Below, piece by piece: positions 27,349 to 36,618 of a stretch of 64,000 nucleotides of DNA. How positions within the stretch are numbered: position 1 is the first letter of the stretch; each line of letters begins with the position of its first letter. A program made the position numbers and the translations under genes. The notes below the pieces were generated by a model, which searched no databases, had not been told where the DNA came from, and was given only the letters and a program-made list of their open reading frames with translations. Source of the stretch: Pseudomonadota bacterium (GTDB lineage: Bacteria > Pseudomonadota > Gammaproteobacteria > Xanthomonadales > Xanthomonadaceae); the NCBI GenBank assembly GCA_018242485.1, contig JAFEBV010000041.1, positions 1 to 64,000 of the forward strand, in the 5' to 3' direction.

Positions 27349-27555
27349 GCGAAGGCTCCGGATGGGTTCGAGGCTGTGGGCGAAGATTTGGAATTATCGC
27401 ATTGCCGCCGGTCGCCGCGATCGGGGACAACCTGCGATGCTTGCCAACATGTTCCGCGCCAACGCGAGCGCACGTGACCAGCGGAGCGGCTCGCCCGCGA
27501 TATCGATGTCCGAAAACGGCCAGCGCCCGCGAAACGCACGGCGTAGGATGAACCC

Positions 27556-29022
27556 ATGTCTTTCGCATCCATGCCATCGCCCGCCATCTGCGACCGCGCC
27601 CGTGCGTCGAAGGACGCGCGTTTCGACGGGCTGTTCTTCACCGCGGTTCGCAGCACCGGCATCTACTGCCGTCCAGTCTGTCCCGCGCCGACGCCGAAAC
27701 GTCAGAATGTCTCTTACTACCCGACCGCAGCGGCGGCGACGGCAGCCGGTTACCGACCCTGCCTGCGCTGTCGGCCGGAACTATCGCCTGAAGCGCGCAC
27801 GCACAGCACCGATGATGTCGTCGAACGCGCGCTCGCGCTGATCGCGGACGGCGTGTTGCAAGAAGATTCCATCGAACATCTCGCGAACCGCATCGGCGTC
27901 GGTTCGCGCCACCTGCGCCGCCTGTTCCTCGCGCACACCGGCGCGACGCCGGTCGCGGTGCACGCGACGCGGCGCCTGCTGCTGGCAAAGCAGCTTTTGA
28001 CGGAAACCGGACTGCCGGTCACGCAAGTCGCGCTCGCGGCCGGCTTCAACAGCCTGCGGCGCTTCAACGCCACGTTCCTGCAAGGCTGCGGGATGGCGCC
28101 GAGCGCGTTGCGCAAGCGCCGCGCGGAAACGCCGAGTGGCGCGTTGACACTGCGCCTTGGCTATCGCCCGCCGCTTGCGTTCGCGGACATGCTGGCCTTC
28201 CTCGGCAAGCGCGCGATTCCTGGCATCGAGCGCGTCACGGCGAATGCCTATGAGCGCGTGATCGGGTCGTTCGACGCTTCCACGCGCATTCGCGTGACCG
28301 CGAGCGCGACGCGGCCGGAGTTGCTGCTGGAAATCGGCAAGGCCGATCCGCGCACGATCCCCGACATCGTGCGGCGCGTGCGACGGATGTTCGACCTCGA
28401 TGCCGAACTCGCCGCGGTACACGGTGCGTTAGTGGACGATCCCTTGCTCAAGCGCGCGGTCGCGAAACGCCCCGGCCTGCGCGTGCCCGGCGGCTGGGAC
28501 GGCTTCGAGATCGCGGTGCGCGCAGTTCTGGGGCAGCAGGTCAGCGTGGCCGGCGCGACCACGCTCGCGCGGCGGCTGGTGGATGCGTTCGGCGAGCATC
28601 GCGCGTCCGCCGACGAAGGCCTCGACCGTGCGTTTCCGACGCCCGCCCGATTGCGCGACGCGCCGCTGGAATCCATCGGCCTGCCAAAATCGCGCGCGGC
28701 GACCTTGCGTGCACTCGCGGCCGCGACGCTCGACGGCCGCATCACGTTCAGCGCGGGCCAGCGTCTCGACGCGTTCGTCGAAGGCGTCTCCGCCCTGCCC
28801 GGTATCGGCGCGTGGACCGCGCATTACATCGCCCTGCGCGCGCTCGGCCATCCCGATGCGTTCCCGGCAGGCGACCTCGTGCTGCGGAAGATGCTCGGCG
28901 ACGGCAAACGCCTTTCCGAACGCGCGACCGACGCGCGCTCGCAGGCGTGGCGGCCATGGCGTGCTTACGCCGTGCTGCATTTGTGGCACCTCGCGAACGA
29001 TCTTGCAAAGGAGAAAATCTGA
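27556..29022 (+). CDS. alkA: Ada-AlkA fusion: methylphosphotriester-sensing domain, AraC HTH and DNA-3-methyladenine glycosylase II
   Basis: 488 aa. Residues 1-80 form the Ada N-terminal zinc domain with the cysteines of YCRPVCPAP and PCLRCRPEL; 85-180 an AraC-type HTH (IEHLANRIGVGSRHLRRLF); the rest an AlkA glycosylase with the helix-hairpin-helix LPGIGAWTAHYIALRALG followed by the catalytic Asp in GHPDAFPAGD. It would both sense DNA methylation and remove alkylated bases. The ATG is 207 bp from the hutU start. It overlaps ogt by one base (TGATG), forming a compact adaptive-response pair. Confidence 0.93.
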   Translation: MSFASMPSPAICDRARASKDARFDGLFFTAVRSTGIYCRPVCPAPTPKRQNVSYYPTAAAATAAGYRPCLRCRPELSPEARTHSTDDVVERALALIADGVLQEDSIEHLANRIGVGSRHLRRLFLAHTGATPVAVHATRRLLLAKQLLTETGLPVTQVALAAGFNSLRRFNATFLQGCGMAPSALRKRRAETPSGALTLRLGYRPPLAFADMLAFLGKRAIPGIERVTANAYERVIGSFDASTRIRVTASATRPELLLEIGKADPRTIPDIVRRVRRMFDLDAELAAVHGALVDDPLLKRAVAKRPGLRVPGGWDGFEIAVRAVLGQQVSVAGATTLARRLVDAFGEHRASADEGLDRAFPTPARLRDAPLESIGLPKSRAATLRALAAATLDGRITFSAGQRLDAFVEGVSALPGIGAWTAHYIALRALGHPDAFPAGDLVLRKMLGDGKRLSERATDARSQAWRPWRAYAVLHLWHLANDLAKEKI

Positions 29023-29510
29023 TGTGGTTCGACGCCTTCCAGACACCGATCGGCATACTCACCATTGCCGCGGACGGAACCGGCCTGCGCCATGTGCTGT
29101 TTCCCGACAACAAGTACGACGCGCCCGGCCGCGACGCATGGAAACGCGACACCGGCGCACTGCGCGACGCGCGCGAACAATTGCTGGAATATTTCGACGG
29201 CGGTCGCAGGCAGTTCGACCTGCGGCTCGCGCCGAGCGGCACGCCGTTCCAGATGAAGGTGTGGAACACGCTCGCGCGCATTCCCTACGGCGCCACCTGG
29301 AGCTATCGCGACCTTGCCGCAAGCATCGGCAAACCCACCGCGACCCGCGCGGTCGGCGCGGCGAACGGTCGCAACCCGCTACCTATCGTGCTGCCATGTC
29401 ACCGTGTGATCGGCGCCGACGGCAGTCTCACCGGCTTCGGCGGCGGCCTGCCGACCAAGCGCTTCCTGCTGGAACTGGAAGGCGCGCTGCAGCAGGAACT
29501 TCCGGTTTAG
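29022..29510 (+). CDS. ogt: methylated-DNA--protein-cysteine methyltransferase
   Basis: 162 aa. The suicide cysteine lies in the LPCHRVIGADGSLTGFGGG motif, preceded by the wing helix region (IPYGATWSYRDLAASIG) and RAVGAANGRNPL. Repairs O6-methylguanine. Translation is coupled to the upstream Ada-AlkA fusion, which lacks this domain, so the pair together covers the functions of E. coli Ada plus AlkA. Confidence 0.94.
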   Translation: MWFDAFQTPIGILTIAADGTGLRHVLFPDNKYDAPGRDAWKRDTGALRDAREQLLEYFDGGRRQFDLRLAPSGTPFQMKVWNTLARIPYGATWSYRDLAASIGKPTATRAVGAANGRNPLPIVLPCHRVIGADGSLTGFGGGLPTKRFLLELEGALQQELPV

Positions 29511-29534
29511 CCGTCCCGGCTGCACCGCACCACG

Positions 29535-30641
29535 TCACAAATCCTCGGCGCACACCACGGTATTGCGCCCGCAGGACTTGGCCGCGTACAGGGCGCGGTC
29601 GGCGTCGCGGATCGTGTCCTCGAAGGAAAGCATCGGTTCGTGCGCCGCGGCGCCGATGCTCACGGTGATGCCAAGGCGCATGTCGTGGTGCTCGATTCGC
29701 GCCGCCTCCACCGCAGCGCGCAGACCCTCGCACCACGCGCACGCAGCGACGGCATCGCAGTTGGTCAGCAGCAACAGAAATTCCTCGCCGCCCCAGCGCG
29801 CGACGAAATCCCCCTCGCGCCGCATCTGCGCTACCGTCGCGGCGAGCATGCGCAACGCGGCGTCGCCCACGGCATGCCCGAACGAATCGTTGACACGCTT
29901 GAAATGGTCGATGTCGATCATCGCCACCGCGAAACCCGAACCGTTGCGCGCCGCTTCGCTGGCACGTTCGAGCTGCTCGATCATCGCCCGCCGGTTGGGC
30001 AGGTTGGTGAGCGGGTCGGTGAGCGAGGCGCGCGCCAGCGCGCTATTGAGGTGCTTGAGCTGGGTCTGGAAGCCGTCGCTGATGCGCGAGATCTTGCCCA
30101 GCCTGCGCGCGAGCTTTTGGAAGCCCAGGCTCAGACGTTGGTATTCGTCCAGCAGCGGATGGCCGCGCCAGGCGTCGTTGGCAAGAACGTCCGACAGATG
30201 CGCGCCCTCGGCGTCGGCCTCGTCGTTCTGGGTTAGCGCCACCGTCGCCACGCCGGCATGGCGATGCGAGGCGTCCTGGCAATCCGGGCACACGCTGTGC
30301 CCGAGCACGGCCTCGGAATGCCGGCCGATGTAGGTTTCCACATCGTCCCAGAAACCGCCGTCGTCGCGCACGCGCTTGCATTTGGAACAGATCGGGATGA
30401 AGCCGCTGAGCGTGCGCACGTCGTCCAGCGCCTTGCTCAGTCGCGCATTGGCGGCGGCCAATTCGCGGTTGACACGCATCAACTCGCCCTGATACCCGTC
30501 GGAGATGCGGCTGATGCGTTCCAGCCGGTTGTGCAGACGCTTCTGGTCGGCGATCACCTCGCCGCACAACGCCGCCAGCGCGCTCAGATCGGCCGCGGGT
30601 TCGGCAAGCAGCACCGCCAGTTGCTCGGAGCGATCGACCAC
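29535..30641 (-). CDS. siaD: diguanylate cyclase SiaD with Cys-rich insert
   Basis: 368 aa, last gene of siaABCD. C-terminal GGDEF domain with RWGGEEF at the active site and an RxxD inhibitory site (REGD) five residues before it. The N-terminal half has two helical segments containing ISRISDG, and between them a four-cysteine module (PICSKCKRVRDDGGFWDD ... HSVCPDCQ) found in some sensory proteins and able to bind a metal. As I recall, SiaD of Pseudomonas is about 260 aa, so this form appears enlarged. SiaC is expected to activate it, giving c-di-GMP and aggregation. Confidence 0.88.
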   Translation of the reverse strand: MVDRSEQLAVLLAEPAADLSALAALCGEVIADQKRLHNRLERISRISDGYQGELMRVNRELAAANARLSKALDDVRTLSGFIPICSKCKRVRDDGGFWDDVETYIGRHSEAVLGHSVCPDCQDASHRHAGVATVALTQNDEADAEGAHLSDVLANDAWRGHPLLDEYQRLSLGFQKLARRLGKISRISDGFQTQLKHLNSALARASLTDPLTNLPNRRAMIEQLERASEAARNGSGFAVAMIDIDHFKRVNDSFGHAVGDAALRMLAATVAQMRREGDFVARWGGEEFLLLLTNCDAVAACAWCEGLRAAVEAARIEHHDMRLGITVSIGAAAHEPMLSFEDTIRDADRALYAAKSCGRNTVVCAEDL

Positions 30642-30645
30642 CCTG

Positions 30646-31026
30646 TTAGGCCCCGACCGCGACGATGAAGAACGGCAGCGTCACCTCTTCCTTGAACTCC
30701 TCGATCATCTCCAGCGCGCGGTCGTTGTCCTTGTGGTAGCTCCAGCGCACGCTCACCTGCCGCCCCTGCCGGTGCGAGGCTTCCAGCAGATCGAGCAGAT
30801 CCATCACGCTCTTGATGCTGCTGGTGTTGAGATAGCTCAGCGCGATCTCGGCCGTGGTTGCGCCCTGCCGATCCGTCAGGAAACCGGCGACCCAGGCCAG
30901 CAGCGGTTTGTAGAACTCGAAGGCGTTTTCCGGATAGGACTCGCCGGACAGCGCAAGCGTGCCGGTAGCGGCATCGAAATGGACGGCCGGCGTGGCGGGC
31001 GTGGCGGACAGCGACAGGTTTTCCAT
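30646..31026 (-). CDS. siaC: SiaC, phosphorylation-controlled activator of SiaD
   Basis: 126 aa from ATG 31026, the normal size of this DUF1987 family. Contains SGESYPENAFEFYKPLLAW and SYLNTSSIKSVMDLLDLLE, the region with the threonine/serine that SiaB phosphorylates and SiaA dephosphorylates in Pseudomonas. Four bp separate it from siaD. The unphosphorylated form binds and stimulates SiaD in the characterised system; the same logic is inferred here. Confidence 0.9.
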   Translation of the reverse strand: MENLSLSATPATPAVHFDAATGTLALSGESYPENAFEFYKPLLAWVAGFLTDRQGATTAEIALSYLNTSSIKSVMDLLDLLEASHRQGRQVSVRWSYHKDNDRALEMIEEFKEEVTLPFFIVAVGA

Positions 31027-31034
31027 GGGCACGC

Positions 31035-31574
31035 TCAGACGACCACGCTCAGGCTGAAATAGGCGCCGCCATCGTCGGTCGGCGTGAAACGGTATTGCAG
31101 CGGCGCGCTGGCGCGACGGGCCATCTCGATCAGGCCCAATCCCGCTCCGTTCGCCTCCGGGCCGCGTTCCTTGCGCAATTGCTCCTTGTAGCAGGCCTTC
31201 ATCTGCGCCTTGTCCATGCCGGCCAGACGTTGCAGACGCTCGGTCAGCGGCTGAATGTCGGCGGAATCGATCGCGTTGCCGGCCGAGACCTCGTAATGGT
31301 CGTCGCGACGGGAGATCACGAGGATGTTCGCGTCCATCTCCTGCCGATCCGCGCCAGCGGCGAGGCGCCGTTCGGAATAGTTGCGCACGTTCTGCGCCGC
31401 CTCGATGTACACCGAAAACACGTCCATCATCGCCGACGGCTTGCCCTCGGCGCTCTCCAGGTATTTTTTCACCGCAGTGCCGAGCTCTTCCACGATGCCG
31501 TGGCTGAACGAGCCGTTGAAGCTGATAAGGATGCCCGCTTCGCGCATCCGATCCTTGATGTCGATCAAGTCCAT
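31035..31574 (-). CDS. siaB: SiaB-family protein kinase
   Basis: 179 aa. Starts MDLIDIKDRM, followed by ILISFNGSFSHGIVEELG, and carries a GHKL-like tail with GAGLGLIEMARRAS. In Pseudomonas SiaB phosphorylates SiaC and so opposes biofilm aggregation. ATG 31574 is chosen because the longer frame reads into siaA. Gap of 43 bp after siaA and 8 bp before siaC. Confidence 0.88.
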   Translation of the reverse strand: MDLIDIKDRMREAGILISFNGSFSHGIVEELGTAVKKYLESAEGKPSAMMDVFSVYIEAAQNVRNYSERRLAAGADRQEMDANILVISRRDDHYEVSAGNAIDSADIQPLTERLQRLAGMDKAQMKACYKEQLRKERGPEANGAGLGLIEMARRASAPLQYRFTPTDDGGAYFSLSVVV

Positions 31575-31617
31575 CCGTCGATCTCCAGGTTTGCGGGTAC
31601 TGCGGCGGCGAATTGCA

Positions 31618-33648
31618 TCAGGAAGCCCCGGCCCCGCGGTCGAGCGCGAACGCGAACGCGAGGAAGGTAATGTCGTCGCGTTGCGGCAAGCTGCCGCGAT
31701 AGCTTGCAAGCATCTGCGCGACCGCATCGGCCAAGTCGGCCAGCGGGCGGGCACGCTGCTCGCGCAAGAGCGCCTTCAGGCGCGCCTGCCCCAGCGCGAA
31801 ACCGCGGTCGCCGCCGTGCTGGTCAAGGATACCATCGGTCGTCAGCACGTAGCGCTCGCCATCCCGCGTGGCGATCGACTGCTCGGAATACGCCAGATCG
31901 TCGCCATGCCGGCGATACCCCACGCTCTGGCGGTCGCCCTTGAGCACGACGACTTCACCATTGCCATCCACCACCCACAGCGGCAGTTTGGCGCCGGCGA
32001 ACACCAGCCGCGAACGATCCGCCGGCACGTGCACGAGAGCCAGGTCCAGCCCGCTTTCCGCGTCGCTGGCATAGCGGTTTTGCAGCAGCGCACGCAGGCC
32101 GCGGTGCAATTCGCCCAGCACCGCCGCCGGATGCTCCATGCCGTGCAGAGAAACCGCGTGATCGAGCAGGGCCTTGGAAGCCATCGTCATGAACGCGCCG
32201 GGCACGCCGTGGCCGGTGCAGTCGGCCACCGCGAGCAGAAAGCCGCCATCGTCGCGTCGGTACAGGCAATGGAAATCGCCGCCGACGACGTCGCGCGGCA
32301 GCCACAGCATTGCGTGCGCTGGCAGCAGCGCGTCCAGATCCTCCGGCTTGCTGAGGATCGAGGACTGGATCAGCCGCGCGTACCGGATGGAATCCATCAC
32401 TTGCCGATTGGATTCGGCAAGTCGTTCGTTGGCGCTGCGCAAGGCCTCGGTGCGGTCGGCGACCTTCTGCTCCAGGTTCAGCATGTAATCGCCAACGGTC
32501 CGCGTCATCGTGTTGAACGAGTGGGTGAGCTGGCCGATCTCGTCCTCGCGATCCACCTCCAGCGTGCGATCGTACTGGCCGGCGGCAATGTCGTGGGTCA
32601 AGCGCGTGAGCCGCGCCAGCCGCGTGAGCACCAGCCGCTCGAGCAGCCACGACACCAGCAGGATCGTCAGCAGCAAGGCCGCGGCAAGCAGGATCAGGAT
32701 CGGCCGGAACATCTGCAGGCGGATGACCTGGCTGGGATCCACCAGCACGATCGCGGCCCAGTGCAACTCGGGCATGTAGCTGATCGCGGCGATGCGCTTT
32801 TGCCCGCCGACCGTCAACTCGGTGCGCAGGTCGGTAGTCTGCCCGGCCTTCATGCCCGCCAGCGCGTCGCGCAATTCGTCACGCTGCGCCGGATCGTCGA
32901 CCAGCGCGTATACCTGCAACCGGGTCTTGTCGTTGTGGTTGTGCGCGATGGATTGCATGACGGCCGCGCTGGAGTGGCCCTGCACGAAACCATCGTCGTT
33001 GATAAGCAGATTCTCCACGCCCGCGTCGCCGGTGCGCACGATGCTGTGGATGAAGCCGGACAGATCCAAGCCCGTGCCTGCCACCGCGATCTTGCGGCCT
33101 GCCGCGTCGCGGGCGATGGCATTGATGAACAGCTTGGTGACGTCGAGCTGGGCGTCGTAATCCGGGTGCAGTTCGAACGTGTCGACATGCTTGAGGGTCT
33201 CGAAGTACCAGCGCATCGTCGGATCGTCTTCCTTCTCGACGAAGCGGAACTCGTGCCCGCCGAACTCGTTTTGCGCATTGTTGGTGTAGTAGTCGTGGCT
33301 GGCGGTGACCACGAAAAACCAACTATGGTCGGCGAAGATCCTGCGGTAGCTTTCCAGCTCCTGCATCGCCTGCGCCTTGAGCTGCGGGTTGTGCTCGTCC
33401 TGCGCCCAGTCCACCAGCAAGGGCGAGCTGACCAGCTTCTGGGTCAGCACCAGTTCGCGCTCGACTTTGGCGAGGATCCGGCTGCGTTGCTGGTTGGCGT
33501 ACTGGGTGGCGTAACCCACGCCCAGCGTGTGGATGATGCTCTGGGCGACGCGATAGAAGCCCAGCAGCGAGGCGATGCCCACCGCCGCATAGATGGCGAT
33601 GACCAGCAGCAGGAAACGCCCGCGCAGCCCCCGGAATGCCTCGCGCAT
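31618..33648 (-). CDS. siaA: SiaA, membrane sensor with HAMP and PP2C-type phosphatase domain
   Basis: 676 aa. TM1 near the N-terminus (FLLLVIAIYAAVGIASLLGF), a periplasmic sensory region of about 270 residues, TM2 (ILILLAAALLLTILLVSWLL), a HAMP domain, and a SpoIIE/PP2C phosphatase with VVGGDFHCLY and VADCTGHGVPGAFMTM. It would dephosphorylate SiaC in response to an external signal. ATG 33648 has a GGGGG tract 7 nt upstream; a GTG two codons earlier is possible. Confidence 0.9.
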   Translation of the reverse strand: MREAFRGLRGRFLLLVIAIYAAVGIASLLGFYRVAQSIIHTLGVGYATQYANQQRSRILAKVERELVLTQKLVSSPLLVDWAQDEHNPQLKAQAMQELESYRRIFADHSWFFVVTASHDYYTNNAQNEFGGHEFRFVEKEDDPTMRWYFETLKHVDTFELHPDYDAQLDVTKLFINAIARDAAGRKIAVAGTGLDLSGFIHSIVRTGDAGVENLLINDDGFVQGHSSAAVMQSIAHNHNDKTRLQVYALVDDPAQRDELRDALAGMKAGQTTDLRTELTVGGQKRIAAISYMPELHWAAIVLVDPSQVIRLQMFRPILILLAAALLLTILLVSWLLERLVLTRLARLTRLTHDIAAGQYDRTLEVDREDEIGQLTHSFNTMTRTVGDYMLNLEQKVADRTEALRSANERLAESNRQVMDSIRYARLIQSSILSKPEDLDALLPAHAMLWLPRDVVGGDFHCLYRRDDGGFLLAVADCTGHGVPGAFMTMASKALLDHAVSLHGMEHPAAVLGELHRGLRALLQNRYASDAESGLDLALVHVPADRSRLVFAGAKLPLWVVDGNGEVVVLKGDRQSVGYRRHGDDLAYSEQSIATRDGERYVLTTDGILDQHGGDRGFALGQARLKALLREQRARPLADLADAVAQMLASYRGSLPQRDDITFLAFAFALDRGAGAS

Positions 33649-33682
33649 CAGCACCGCCCCCTGTCAGCCTGCCGTTGGACGA

Positions 33683-34558
33683 TCACAGGTGCCACGCCGC
33701 TTCGATTTCCCAAGTGCGCTGCACCGCGCCCGGCGTCAGCGCGTGATCCACGCCGAACTTGTTGTACCAGAACTCGTAGCCGACTCCCATCCACAATTTT
33801 CCCGGATGCCCGAGCGAAGCGCCCACGTCGGCCATCAGGCGCGGGTGGAACAAGGATTCGGTGCGCGTGCGCTGGCCGAAATCGTTGCGGCCCTTCGTAC
33901 CGTAGACGTTGAGGTAGCCCTCGAACTGCAACGGCAGCGCCCCGACGTGGAAGGGCGCCATCCACGAGGATTCCATCGCCCAAGTCGCATCGAAATTCTC
34001 GGCGCGCCCGACGATGCCGTTGTGATCCCACTCGCGCGCGACCAGCAGGGCCGCCTGCAGATAACCCTTGGGTACGTCGAACTGGAACTGCGGCCCGAAC
34101 ACGAGCATGCGCTTGCGCGGCGCGTAAGGGCTGTCCTTGGTGTTGAGATCGACGCCTGCGAGCAGGTTGGTGGCGCGCACTGGGCCGAACGCGAAGCGGT
34201 CGCCGAACAGGGCGTCGGATGCGAAGGCATGCCGATAGATCAGGTACACCTCGCGCGCGCCACGATCGCCAGCGCGATCCGGGTCGTCGCGATCGGAAAA
34301 CAGCGCGTCGACGATCAACAGGTTGCTGCCGCTGGCCGAGCCCTGCACCCAGGTCAGGTTGGCGATGTTCTTGGCTATCCGCGCAGCCGAGCCATCCGGC
34401 GCGGTCACGCCGGGCTCGCTGAAGGCGTTACCGTAGCGATATCCGATTGACAGATCGCTGAATCCCCCGTCGGCGGCGAAAGCGTTGGACGACAGCACCA
34501 TGGCCAGCAACAACGTCCCCCCAAGTCCGCCACGCGCGCTCCCTGCAATCGCATCCAT
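33683..34558 (-). CDS. outer membrane protein, Tsx-like nucleoside channel family
   Basis: 291 aa with a signal peptide ending in NAFAAD. The remainder alternates aromatic and polar residues as in a small beta-barrel and ends in an aromatic-rich strand (WEIEAAWHL). Resemblance to nucleoside-specific channel-forming proteins is suggested by the early SIGYRYGNAF stretch and the WMGVGYEFWYNKFG strand. The start at 34558 follows GGGG and gives a proper signal peptide. Substrate unknown; it lies between siaA and modB and may share neither's function. Confidence 0.65.
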   Translation of the reverse strand: MDAIAGSARGGLGGTLLLAMVLSSNAFAADGGFSDLSIGYRYGNAFSEPGVTAPDGSAARIAKNIANLTWVQGSASGSNLLIVDALFSDRDDPDRAGDRGAREVYLIYRHAFASDALFGDRFAFGPVRATNLLAGVDLNTKDSPYAPRKRMLVFGPQFQFDVPKGYLQAALLVAREWDHNGIVGRAENFDATWAMESSWMAPFHVGALPLQFEGYLNVYGTKGRNDFGQRTRTESLFHPRLMADVGASLGHPGKLWMGVGYEFWYNKFGVDHALTPGAVQRTWEIEAAWHL

Positions 34559-34659
34559 CGAAGATCCCCTGCGAATCTTGTCCCATCCTGCCACGGCCCG
34601 GAAACGATGCAAGCTGCACGGCTTGATGCAAGCATTGCGATCCAGCAACAGCAGGCGCA

Positions 34660-35355
34660 TCAGGCCGACGTCCGACGATTGCGCGCGCGCCGCGTCATCC
34701 ACTCCGACGCGGCCAGCGCACCCAACGACAACGCCACCGAGACCATCGCCAGACGTGCGATGCCGGCATCGCCGTCGGGCACTTGGATCAGTGACTGGAT
34801 CGCCAACGCGATCGTGCGCGTTTGCCCGGGGATATTGGACACGAAGGTGATGGTCGCGCCGAATTCCCCCAGCGCCTTGGCGAAGGCCAGGGTCGAGCCG
34901 GCGACGATCCCCGGCAGGCTCAGCGGCAACAACACGCGCCAGAAACGCTGCCAGCGACCTGCACCGAGGCTGGCGGCGACCTCGTCGAGATCGCGCGGGA
35001 TCGCCTCAATCGACAGGCGTACCGCGCGCACGAACAGCGGAAAAGCCATCACCGCCGCGGCGATCACCGCACCCGTCCAACGGAACGCCACCTCGATGCC
35101 GAGCCAGTCGTGCAGCCGCGCGCCGATGGCGCCATGCCGGCCCAGCAACACCAGCAGCACATATCCGGTGAGTACCGGCGGCAACACCAGCGGAAGGTGG
35201 ATCAACGCATCGACGAGGATCTTGCCGCGAAAGCGCCACCGCGCGAGTGCAATAGCCGCGGCGATGGCCAGTGGCGCGGACGCCGCTACCGCCGTCGCGG
35301 CGACTTTCAGCGACAGCATGACCGCATCGACCTCATCGCTGGCGAATACGTTCAT
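34660..35355 (-). CDS. modB: molybdate ABC transporter permease ModB
   Basis: 231-aa inner-membrane permease with five to six predicted helices and the EAA loop EVAASLGAGRWQRFWRVLLPLSLPGI that contacts the ATPase, and KALGEFGATITF typical of ModB. Downstream of modA by 18 bp. The expected ATPase gene modC does not follow; the next gene is a porin. Confidence 0.92.
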   Translation of the reverse strand: MNVFASDEVDAVMLSLKVAATAVAASAPLAIAAAIALARWRFRGKILVDALIHLPLVLPPVLTGYVLLVLLGRHGAIGARLHDWLGIEVAFRWTGAVIAAAVMAFPLFVRAVRLSIEAIPRDLDEVAASLGAGRWQRFWRVLLPLSLPGIVAGSTLAFAKALGEFGATITFVSNIPGQTRTIALAIQSLIQVPDGDAGIARLAMVSVALSLGALAASEWMTRRARNRRTSA

Positions 35356-35373
35356 GACGGGCGCGCGACCCGT

Positions 35374-36159
35374 TCAGCGGCCATCGGCGAAGCCGGCGTC
35401 GCGAAAGATCGCCTGCGCCTGCTTGCCGCGCAAGAAGGCCAGCAACTCCGCCGCCAGCTTCGCATCCATGGCCTGCGCGGTGCGCGCGGCGGGATACACG
35501 ATGGGCTCGTGCGTATTCGCCGCGAAGGCCGCCAGCACCTTCACGCGCGGCTCGACCCTGGCGTCGGTTACATACACGATGCCGAGCGGGGTATCGCCGC
35601 GGGCGACGAACTCCAGCGTGGCGCGCACGTTTTCGCCCTGCGCCAGATGCGCGGCGACCGCATCCCACCACCCGAGCTTGAGCATGGCCTGCTTCGCGTA
35701 CACGCCGGCCGGCACGCTTGTCGTCTCGGCTACCGCCAGCCGACCGTCGCCCAGTGCCGCCAGCACGTCGGACTTGCGCGCCAGGTCGAGCGACTGAAGC
35801 GACGAACGCGCTGGCGCCACCAATACCAGAGCGTTGCGCACCAGTGCGAACCGCGACGCCGGTTCGATGAGTTTGCGCTCCTGCAGGTAATCCATCCAAC
35901 GGTTATCGGCAGAGATGAAAACATCCGCAGGCGCGCCCTGTTCGATCTGCCGTGCGAGCGCGGAACTGGCCGCGTAGGACACCACGAACTTCGGATGCCC
36001 GGCGGCCTCCCACGCATGCTCGACGCCATCCAGGCTCTCCTTGAGGCTGGCCGCGGCGAACACGGCCAATGGGCGGCTGCCGGCAGCCGCCATCGATACT
36101 GCGCACAGGCACGCCAACCCTCCGATCAGCCACCGTCTCCATCCACGCATCGTGCGCAT
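35374..36159 (-). CDS. modA: molybdate-binding periplasmic protein ModA
   Basis: 261 aa with a signal peptide (WLIGGLACLCAVSMAAAG) and the ModA fingerprint VFAAASLKESLD near the start, then VVSYAASSALARQIEQGAPADVFISAD. Ligand-binding residues (the first Ser, and Ser in ASSAL) are in place. Forms an operon with modB. Confidence 0.93.
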   Translation of the reverse strand: MRTMRGWRRWLIGGLACLCAVSMAAAGSRPLAVFAAASLKESLDGVEHAWEAAGHPKFVVSYAASSALARQIEQGAPADVFISADNRWMDYLQERKLIEPASRFALVRNALVLVAPARSSLQSLDLARKSDVLAALGDGRLAVAETTSVPAGVYAKQAMLKLGWWDAVAAHLAQGENVRATLEFVARGDTPLGIVYVTDARVEPRVKVLAAFAANTHEPIVYPAARTAQAMDAKLAAELLAFLRGKQAQAIFRDAGFADGR

Positions 36160-36303
36160 GCCTGTTCTCCGCGAAAGCGCAGAGGATAGCGCGGGTCGTT
36201 GCGCGTGTTCTGACCCAGATCAACCGGCACGAGCCGCCCGGCGGCCGTCTCCGCCGGCACGATGGAAACTCGCCACGAACCGCCGTTGATGCCCCCTTGG
36301 GTC

Positions 36304-36618
36304 TCAATGAATCGACGGATCCAGCTTGCGCAAGGCATCGGCCGTGTTGACGGCGCCGGTGCGCTCGATGTCCTCGCGGGTGTAGGTGCGGCCGGGCGAG
36401 CCCACGCACTCCACCGCGCGGTCGTGGTGCGCCTTGGGCGAGATCGAACGGACGTGGGTACCGGTTTCGCGCAGACAGAATGCATCGGCTTCCTTCTGGT
36501 CTGCAGCGGAGACCATGGCCGACTTGTCCGTACCGACGGATACGCCTGCCGACTGCGCGAAAGCGCTGCTGGCGCATACGGCGAGCAAGGCGGGCAGCAG
36601 AATCTTGTTCATGGTCAT
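36304..36618 (-). CDS. small exported protein of unknown function
   Basis: About 104 aa. Signal peptide (ILLPALLAVCASSAFAQ) followed by a short acidic domain with two cysteines (AFCLRETG and AVECVGSPG) that may form a disulfide. The C-terminus, TREDIERTGAVNTADALRKLD, looks like the first helix of a TonB-dependent receptor plug. Two adjacent ATGs at 36618 and 36612 could serve as start. The 144 bp between its stop and modA contains another coding-like frame, so a frameshifted longer gene cannot be excluded. Confidence 0.6.
   Translation of the reverse strand: MTMNKILLPALLAVCASSAFAQSAGVSVGTDKSAMVSAADQKEADAFCLRETGTHVRSISPKAHHDRAVECVGSPGRTYTREDIERTGAVNTADALRKLDPSIH

Noticed and set aside
25642..27477. 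611-codon plus-strand frame opposite hutU
   Set aside because: Composition is that of a GC-driven shadow and hutU is unambiguous.
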